Assembly: GCA_938004315.1 (NCBI GenBank)
Contig: CALKWG010000064.1
Span: 1-5,037 of the forward strand
Source of the DNA: an uncultured Spirochaetaceae bacterium
Lineage (GTDB): Bacteria > Spirochaetota > Spirochaetia > Treponematales > UBA12059
DNA length: 5,037 nt
Direction of reading: 5' to 3'
Shown piece after piece: positions 1 through 5,037 of this stretch. Made by a program: the position numbers and the translations under genes. The notes beneath the pieces are model-generated. The model did not search any database. It saw nothing but the letters and a program-made list of their open reading frames with translations, and was not told the DNA's origin. Each line of letters begins with the position of its first letter. Position 1 is the first letter of the stretch.

Positions 1-479
<479 letters not shown>

Positions 480-492
480 GATGTCTTTTTGA

Positions 493-524
493 TATTTGAA
501 CGTATTTTTCATTATTTGAAACGT
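493..524. repeat. Direct repeat TATTTGAA(A)CGT with 20-base period
   Basis: TATTTGAACGT at 493-503 is repeated as TATTTGAAACGT at 513-524, with one extra A. The shared eight-base core TATTTGAA recurs at exactly 20 bases, about two helical turns, so both copies would face the same side of the DNA. The pair lies immediately upstream of the gdhA -35 box, and the second copy runs into the last codons of the hydrolase gene. Position and phasing suit an activator site or an A/T-rich upstream promoter element. Chance similarity in an AT-rich stretch remains possible. Confidence 0.4.
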
Positions 525-1507
525 TTTAGAATGAATTTATCGATAGCCGCTAGGAATTCCTCCGGGCTTTCTTCGTGGGCGAGGTGTCCGCTCCCGGAGA
601 TGACCACGAGCTCCGCATCGGGAAGCTCGGAGGCGAGCCGTATGCTCTGCTCCGTCGGCACGATTCGGTCATCATCCCCGGTGACGACGAGTACGGGAAG
701 ATTGAACTCAGCCAATCGCTTCGCCAAGCCGCTTGCGCGCGAGGCCTTCGTCAGCTCCCATAAAGCGCGCTCCCAGTCGCGGACCATCAAAGGTCGGCGA
801 TAGCCGGCGAGCACCGCCTCGCTCACGCGGCTCGGGTCATGCCAGGCCGAGCGGATGAAATCGTCGCCGCCGTCGGCGATGCGACGCGCCACGAGCGGGC
901 CCAGGTGGTTTATGGGAGGGAAGTAAAGGAGCGGTCGAACCAAAGCCGGCGCCCCGCCGCCAGCATAGACCGCCGGCGATACGAGGACCAGGGCGGCGAC
1001 GCGTTCAGGCCGGGCCAAGGCGGCGTTCATAGCGACCGTACCGCCAGCCGAGTTGCCTACGAAGATCGCCTTCTCATAGCCTAAGGCGTCGAGGAGGCCG
1101 AAGGCGAGGCTCACCTGGCTCTCGGGTCCGTAGGGACTTTTCCCCCTCCAACGGAGCGGGCGCTCGCTGAGGCCGAAGGCCGGCCGATCGTAGGCGATCA
1201 CGTCGCCCCATACGCTCAAGGCCCGGGCAACCTCGCGCCAGCTATAGACCGAGGCGCCGAAGCCATGCAGGAGGAGGAAGGCGGGGCGCGGGGCGCCCTC
1301 GTTCACGGAAGCGTCGTCGCCCGAGAACGGGAAAAGCTTATAGTGAAGCTCCACGCCGTCGACCCGTATAAAACGACTATCGGGATCGGCCAGTTCCGCC
1401 GCCTCGGCGGTACCGGAAGTTCTGATCGGAATGAGCGTGCAAGCGATAGACGCGGCGACGAGGAGCAGGGGGAACATGGCGGCGATGCGACTTAAACGTA
1501 ACTTCAT
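512..1507 (-). CDS. Exported alpha/beta hydrolase, possible lipoprotein
   Basis: This is a single-domain alpha/beta-fold hydrolase of about 331 residues, substrate unknown. Counting from the ATG at 1507, the oxyanion-hole motif HGFGAS is at about 81-86, YDRPAFGLSERP follows at about 107-118, and the nucleophile elbow GNSAGG carries Ser153. The likely acid is Asp280 in GDDDRIVP, and the catalytic His308 is in GSGHLAHE. The triad therefore looks complete. The N-terminus has basic residues, a hydrophobic stretch and then ASIAC, which resembles the relaxed lipoprotein cleavage sites of spirochaetes (Cys23); otherwise it is an uncleaved membrane anchor. The frame also contains a TTG start at 1543, 8 bases after the TPR stop, which could be translationally coupled. 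I prefer the ATG because it gives a normal-length signal sequence, although neither start has a clear ribosome site. It is probably the last gene of the upstream operon. Esterase, lipase or epoxide/haloalkane hydrolase activities cannot be told apart here. Confidence 0.9.
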   Translation of the reverse strand: MKLRLSRIAAMFPLLLVAASIACTLIPIRTSGTAEAAELADPDSRFIRVDGVELHYKLFPFSGDDASVNEGAPRPAFLLLHGFGASVYSWREVARALSVWGDVIAYDRPAFGLSERPLRWRGKSPYGPESQVSLAFGLLDALGYEKAIFVGNSAGGTVAMNAALARPERVAALVLVSPAVYAGGGAPALVRPLLYFPPINHLGPLVARRIADGGDDFIRSAWHDPSRVSEAVLAGYRRPLMVRDWERALWELTKASRASGLAKRLAEFNLPVLVVTGDDDRIVPTEQSIRLASELPDAELVVISGSGHLAHEESPEEFLAAIDKFILKRFK

Positions 1508-1551
1508 CGTACCAAGATAGCGCCGCGCCCAGCCCGTCGGCAACGCGAGGC

Positions 1552-3615
1552 TCAGTAGAGGCTACGAACCCGGTCGAAGAGCGTAAGCCAATAGGAGCTG
1601 AAGGTATCGGCGGCGCTCGGCCGCGCGGGCTCCGCGGCCCTCGGGGCGGCCGTGGGCACGCCGTCGGCCGCTTCGGCCGGGGCTCGCACGAGGACGTCGC
1701 CGGGATTCATGCGGTCGAAGAAGCCGTTCCGCTCGAGCGTACCTTCCGAGATCTCGTCCTCGACGCTCGCGACGACGAAGCGGCCGACTATATCGGCGTC
1801 CTTCCAGCTGAGGCCCGGGCCGTCCGAACGCAGGCTCACGGCCCCCGCTTTGATTACGAGGAACTGATCGCCGAGCTGCACGCCTTCGATGCGGCCGAGG
1901 TCGGCCACGGCCTTCATCCCCTGACGCTTCAAAACGAGCCCTCGCAGAGGCAGGGACTCTTCTACCCGCCTGGCGATGCGCTCCAAGGCGAGCTGGACCC
2001 GGTCGTTCCCCGAGCGCGGCGCCTCGATGCGCTCCACGAGAGCCCCGCTCCTGGCGACGCGCAGCTCCGCGGAGACGAGGACTTCCCTCTCGGTCTCGGC
2101 CATGCGCACGAGTAGATAATAGTCGGCGCCCGATTCGCGGGCCGCCCTTAAGGCGTCGGCGGGGCTATCCCAGCGAGCCATAGTTCGGGCGGCGGCTATC
2201 TGCGGCGAGAACGAGAGCAGCTCCCGCAAGGCGCGCGCAGCGATGGCGTCGCCTCCGGAATGGCCAGGGAGTCCGCCGCCCGACAGGGTATGGAGGGCGA
2301 CCGTATAAGGCTTACGCCCCAGGTCCAGGTGGCCTAAACCCCAACGCGCCAAGGCGCCGGTGCCGAGGAGGCTCGCGTAGATCTCCATCGCGTCGTTCAG
2401 GGCCCGGTCCGCCCTCCCCTGCTCGGCTAAGAAGCTGAGCTCCGCCAAGTAGGCGGCCGGGAGCTTACGCAGGCGTAAAAGCTCGGCGTAGCGCCTTCTG
2501 CCCTGGTTGGCGTAGGGGTCGAGAGCTAGGCCGCGTCGGTATTCGGTTAAAGCTCGTTCGTATTGGAAGGCCCGCTCGAACTGGGCGGCCCGTTCGAAGC
2601 GGTACGCGGCATAGGCGGCGCGAACGGGGTCCTCGAGCCTGGTGCTATCCATCACCAGCTGCTCGAGGGCGAGCCTGGCCAGTTCGTCGTCCGGCTTGAG
2701 CCGCGCCGCGTTCGAGAGCGCGTACTCCGCTTCGTCGAAGCGCCTCGTCGCGGCCTCTACGAGGCCGAGCAGGTACCACGAACCGGCGTCGGAGCGATCC
2801 GCGGCGACGTTCAAGGCCAGCTCGTCGCGCGCCTTATCGTAGGCGCCCGATTCGTAATATACGGCGGCCAGGAGCGAGCGCGCCTTTAGGTAGCCGGGAT
2901 TCAAGGACAGGGCGAGCGAGGCGAGGCGGGCGGCCTCCACCGGGTCGCCGGCCTCGTACGATAGCACGGCGGCGGCGTAGCAGACGGCGGGATCGTCGGA
3001 AGCCCAGCGTAGCGCCTCCGAAAGGAAGGAGGCCGATTCGGCCTGGCGCCCCTCGGCCCGCGTGATCAGCGCCATGGCCAGGAGCGCGCGGGCGTCGCGC
3101 GGCGCCTGCCCGAGCGTGGCGGCGAGCTTGGCCTTGGCGTCGGCCGTCCGCCCGGCGCGCAGGTCCAGGAGCGCGAGGCCGAAGCGGGCGTCCCGGTCGT
3201 TGGGGAGCTGGGTCAGGGCGGCCTCGAAGCTGGCGCGCGCCTCCTCGAGGCGGCCGAGCCCTATGAGGCTGAAGCCCTCGAGCGAACGGGTCGCGGCGCT
3301 GCGCGGTCCGACGCGGGCGGCCTGCTCCAAGTAATGTAGGGCCCGCTCATATTCGCCCAGCTCGTATTGGCACTCCGCCAGGCCGAGCCAGGCGTCGGCG
3401 AAGGCGGGGTTGCGTTCGGCGGCCTCGCTGAAGAGGTCGATAGCCCGGTAGACCTGGCCGCGGAGCAGGGCCGCCCGACCTTCCGCAACGGCCGCCGCGG
3501 CGCTCCGTTGGCTGGCTTGGGCGAAGGCCGGCCCGGCCAGGAGCGCCCCGGCCATGACCATGGCCACGAGCGCGGGCGCGGAGCGCCTGCCGCCGAAGCC
3601 CGGCCCGGCGCTCAC
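1552..3615 (-). CDS. Secreted TPR protein with CsgG/FlgT-like C-terminal region
   Basis: This is a 687-residue protein with no assigned function. Residues 1-32 form a signal peptide: Arg10-Arg11, a hydrophobic core, and a likely signal peptidase I cut after the second Ala of AFA. Roughly nine TPR units follow: eight nearly continuous from about 41 to 309 (for example WLGLAECQYELGEYERALHY) and one more at about 334-368. Residues about 436-550 include SGADYYLLVRM and then alternating strand-like and helical segments, which recall CsgG-type or FlgT middle domains. Residues about 558-645 (a GLVLKRQGMKAVADLG stretch, then GVQLGDQFLV and MNPGDVLV) recall the beta-rich FlgT C-terminal domain. A Pro/Ala-rich linker and a 17-residue aromatic tail ending in Tyr close the protein. 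The start is GTG, overlapping the tlyC stop by four bases (GTGA), with GGAG 8 bases upstream. It is probably a periplasmic or outer-membrane-associated scaffold. The signal peptide and TPRs are secure; the C-terminal assignment is inference. Confidence 0.92.
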   Translation of the reverse strand: MSAGPGFGGRRSAPALVAMVMAGALLAGPAFAQASQRSAAAAVAEGRAALLRGQVYRAIDLFSEAAERNPAFADAWLGLAECQYELGEYERALHYLEQAARVGPRSAATRSLEGFSLIGLGRLEEARASFEAALTQLPNDRDARFGLALLDLRAGRTADAKAKLAATLGQAPRDARALLAMALITRAEGRQAESASFLSEALRWASDDPAVCYAAAVLSYEAGDPVEAARLASLALSLNPGYLKARSLLAAVYYESGAYDKARDELALNVAADRSDAGSWYLLGLVEAATRRFDEAEYALSNAARLKPDDELARLALEQLVMDSTRLEDPVRAAYAAYRFERAAQFERAFQYERALTEYRRGLALDPYANQGRRRYAELLRLRKLPAAYLAELSFLAEQGRADRALNDAMEIYASLLGTGALARWGLGHLDLGRKPYTVALHTLSGGGLPGHSGGDAIAARALRELLSFSPQIAAARTMARWDSPADALRAARESGADYYLLVRMAETEREVLVSAELRVARSGALVERIEAPRSGNDRVQLALERIARRVEESLPLRGLVLKRQGMKAVADLGRIEGVQLGDQFLVIKAGAVSLRSDGPGLSWKDADIVGRFVVASVEDEISEGTLERNGFFDRMNPGDVLVRAPAEAADGVPTAAPRAAEPARPSAADTFSSYWLTLFDRVRSLY

Positions 3616-4403
3616 GTCTCCGACTCCGGTTCCGGGCGGCGCGTCAGCTTGACGGAACCGATGCTGTGGCCGTCCATCTCCTGGATGATGAAGTCGAGGT
3701 CGCGCCAGCTAGCCTTCTCGTATCGGGCGGGGATCTTACCGAAGAGGTCGAAGACGAAGCCGCCGAGCGTATCGAACTCGTCCGCCGGCAGCTCGAGCTC
3801 CAGCTCCTCGTTCAGGTCGTCTATGTTCATGCGCGCGTCGATGAGCCAGGATCCTTCGCCCAGGCTCAGCACGTCCTCGCGCTCGTTATCGAACTCATCC
3901 TGTATTTCACCGACGATCTCCTCGATGATGTCCTCCATGCAGACGATGCCGGAGACCCCGCCGTACTCGTCGATGGCGATGGCGATATGGACGTGGCGGC
4001 GCTTGAATTCCCGCAGGAGCGAGTCGATGCGCTTGGAATCGGGCACGAAGAAGGGCTTGCGCGATAGCTTAGCCAAGTCGAGCTCCTGGCCCTTGACGAT
4101 GGCGTGCAAAAGGTCCTTGACGTAGAGCACGCCGACGACGTCGTCGATCGTATCGCGGAAGACGGGGATGCGGGAATGCCCGCAGGACACCACCGTGGAT
4201 AGGAGCTCGTCCCGCGGCGAGTCGATGGGAAGGAAGACCGTGTCGACGCGGGGCACCATGACTTCCTTGACCATAGTCTCGGACAGCTCCTGGACGCCGC
4301 GTATCATCTCCCTACGTTCGCTAGAAATCTCGTCGGCGTCCTCGCCCTCCCCCGATCGGGCGACGGGACGGAAAAGCCGGCTTAGGATTCCTTTAGGCTT
4401 CAA
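3612..4403 (-). CDS. tlyC: CBS-pair / CorC_HlyC domain protein (TlyC/CorC family)
   Basis: This is a 263-residue soluble member of the CorC (YbeX)/TlyC family, often labelled hemolysin or magnesium-cobalt efflux protein; neither activity is proven for most members. Seen directly: MVPRVDTVFL at 49-58 opens the CBS pair, with GHSRIPVF at 75-82, GVLYVKDLL at 91-99, DEYGGVSGIVCMEDIIEEIV at 145-164, and then a CorC_HlyC domain with DTLGGFVFDLFGKIP at 211-225. There is no membrane (DUF21) domain, as in E. coli CorC, which is slightly longer. The start is the TTG at 4403: it overlaps the ybeY stop as TTGA, has GGAGG 10 bases upstream, and begins MKPKGILSRLF, similar in layout to known family N-termini. 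The in-frame region further upstream is only ybeY read in another frame. The ybeY-corC pairing is conserved in many bacteria, including E. coli, and suggests a link to ribosome or envelope homeostasis. Confidence 0.93.
   Translation of the reverse strand: MKPKGILSRLFRPVARSGEGEDADEISSERREMIRGVQELSETMVKEVMVPRVDTVFLPIDSPRDELLSTVVSCGHSRIPVFRDTIDDVVGVLYVKDLLHAIVKGQELDLAKLSRKPFFVPDSKRIDSLLREFKRRHVHIAIAIDEYGGVSGIVCMEDIIEEIVGEIQDEFDNEREDVLSLGEGSWLIDARMNIDDLNEELELELPADEFDTLGGFVFDLFGKIPARYEKASWRDLDFIIQEMDGHSIGSVKLTRRPEPESET
3624..3627 (-). promoter_or_regulatory. Ribosome binding site of the TPR gene
   Basis: GGAG on the minus strand lies 8 bases before the GTG at 3615, inside the end of tlyC. It supports the GTG start, which is otherwise marked by the four-base overlap with the tlyC stop. 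Confidence 0.5.
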
Positions 4404-4858
4404 AGTATGCGTTCCTCCGCTAGGCTTTTTAGCATGTCTTCCTGCTTCGCGAGCATGGGCTCGGAAGGGTCCGTACCTTCGTGGTCGAGGCCGGATAGAT
4501 GCAGTATACCATGGATAACGAGGCGCTTTAGCTCCTCGTCCTCGGGTACGGAAAAATCTTCGGCGTTGCGCCGCAGGGCCTCGAGCGATATGACGATGTC
4601 GCCGGCCAGGAAACGTCGGCCGCCGAGCTCGGGGTCGTCGAACCACTCGCCCTGCTCGAACGAAAGCACGTCGGTCGGCCCTTCCTTGCCACGGTACTCG
4701 GCGTTCAGGCTCGCTATGAGGCCGTCGCCGCACAAGGCCAGGGACAGATCCCAGTCCTCGGCCCCGGCCATGGCGAGGGCGCGCTGCGCGAAGGCTTCGA
4801 GGCGATCGAGCCAAGCCGGCTCGGGGATGTCGCGGACGTCGATCGATATCCTATTCAT
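4400..4858 (-). CDS. ybeY: Endoribonuclease YbeY, rRNA maturation factor
   Basis: This is a full-length 152-residue YbeY, the metal-dependent endoribonuclease involved in 16S rRNA 3'-end maturation and ribosome quality control in the cytosol. The signature HGILHLSGLDHEG at about 116-128 supplies the three zinc-binding histidines (116, 120, 126). The conserved LNAEYRGKEGPTDVLSF block at about 51-67 contains Arg56, the equivalent of the functionally important arginine of the family, and GDIVIS is at about 86-91. Length and motif order match the family with nothing missing. The ATG at 4858 overlaps the preceding stop as ATGA, and AAGGAAGG lies 6 bases upstream. The gene ends in a TTGA overlap with tlyC. 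The pgpH-ybeY neighbourhood is also common in Firmicutes, whereas in E. coli ybeY follows ybeZ, which is not seen here. Confidence 0.97.
   Translation of the reverse strand: MNRISIDVRDIPEPAWLDRLEAFAQRALAMAGAEDWDLSLALCGDGLIASLNAEYRGKEGPTDVLSFEQGEWFDDPELGGRRFLAGDIVISLEALRRNAEDFSVPEDEELKRLVIHGILHLSGLDHEGTDPSEPMLAKQEDMLKSLAEERIL
4414..4418 (-). promoter_or_regulatory. Ribosome binding site that decides the tlyC start
   Basis: GGAGG on the minus strand, within the last codons of ybeY, lies 10 bases before the TTG at 4403. The spacing is at the long end of normal, but no other in-frame start nearby has a comparable site. Together with the TTGA overlap it fixes the tlyC start at a rare initiation codon. 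Confidence 0.6.
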
Positions 4859-5037
4859 CGCAAACCTTCCTTGAGCTTAGGATATTCGATGCGAGAATGG
4901 AAGTGCCCGGCGAGGATGCGCACGAAGGTGTTGATGATGGTCTCGAGGTCATGGAAACTCAGCGACGAGCGGGCGAGCTGGCCCTGGGCGAACTTTTCCA
5001 TGACCATCTCGCGGACGAACTGCTCGAGCTTGGCCAT
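4855..5037 (-). CDS. pgpH: 7TM-HD domain protein PgpH, C-terminal end (runs off the right edge)
   Basis: Only the last 60 codons are visible; the frame is open to the right edge, so the Met at the edge is unlikely to be the true start. The segment has an amphipathic helix (LEQFVREMVMEKFAQGQL), then LSFHDLETIINTFVRILAG, and ends near HSRIEYP at 47-53. That layout is the typical C-terminal end of PgpH/YqfF-family proteins. These carry a 7TM region and a cytosolic HD domain; in Listeria PgpH the HD domain hydrolyses cyclic-di-AMP. The HD motif itself lies outside the window, so activity cannot be judged. The gene ends with an ATGA overlap into ybeY, a neighbourhood known in many bacteria and consistent with the assignment. 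An independent 60-residue gene is the less likely alternative. Confidence 0.8.
   Translation of the reverse strand: MAKLEQFVREMVMEKFAQGQLARSSLSFHDLETIINTFVRILAGHFHSRIEYPKLKEGLR
4865..4872 (-). promoter_or_regulatory. Ribosome binding site of ybeY
   Basis: AAGGAAGG on the minus strand, inside the last codons of pgpH, lies 6 bases before the ybeY ATG at 4858. Spacing is ideal and it confirms the ATGA-overlap start. Confidence 0.65.

Noticed and set aside
3367..4125. A 252-residue plus-strand open frame with a Ser-rich second half
   Set aside because: It lies antisense to the TPR and tlyC genes, shows no recognisable domain, and long antisense frames are expected in GC-rich coding DNA.
4404..4814. 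A 137-residue N-terminal extension of the tlyC frame, full of Arg and Pro
   Set aside because: It is ybeY read in another frame on the same strand, with the Arg/Pro-rich composition typical of GC-rich shadows. A ribosome site and a TTGA overlap place the real start at 4403.
4855..5037. A stand-alone 60-residue protein starting at the Met at the window edge
   Set aside because: The motif near its end and its ATGA overlap with ybeY fit the C-terminal tail of PgpH, and the frame is open at the edge, so a longer gene is more likely.

Overview
The window reads as a compact chromosomal stretch of a GC-rich bacterium, with every recognisable gene on the minus strand. The order, read in the direction of transcription (high to low coordinates), is: the 3' end of pgpH (7TM-HD cyclic-di-AMP phosphodiesterase family), ybeY (rRNA maturation endoribonuclease), a CorC/TlyC-type CBS-domain protein, a large secreted TPR protein, an exported alpha/beta hydrolase, and then the 5' part of glutamate dehydrogenase (gdhA), which runs off the left edge. 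The run HD protein - YbeY - TlyC - TPR protein resembles the arrangement I recall from treponemes, so I favour a GC-rich member of the Spirochaetota. That is inference from gene order and not proven by any single sequence signature here.

Right part (3612-5037): three genes are chained by four-base stop/start overlaps. pgpH ends inside the ybeY start (ATGA), ybeY ends inside the tlyC start (TTGA) and tlyC ends inside the TPR gene start (GTGA). This strongly suggests one polycistronic mRNA with translational coupling. The correct tlyC start is a TTG at 4403; the open frame continues upstream only as an out-of-frame shadow of ybeY.

Middle (512-3615): the TPR protein has a signal peptide, about nine TPR units, and a C-terminal half that looks to me like a CsgG/FlgT-type envelope module. 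It is followed after a short gap by an alpha/beta hydrolase with a complete Ser-Asp-His set behind a lipoprotein-like or signal-anchor N-terminus. Both products would act outside the cytoplasm, so the operon changes from cytosolic/RNA/signalling functions to envelope functions as it proceeds.

Left part (1-511): gdhA starts at about 383 and is truncated by the window edge, but its catalytic N-terminal domain is unmistakable. The AT-rich gap between hydrolase and gdhA carries a good sigma-70-like promoter (451-479), a direct repeat with a 20-base period just upstream of it, and overlapping inverted repeats in the predicted leader. gdhA is therefore probably an independent, possibly regulated unit. 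I saw no mobile element, CRISPR array, tRNA or rRNA, and no convincing rho-independent terminator.
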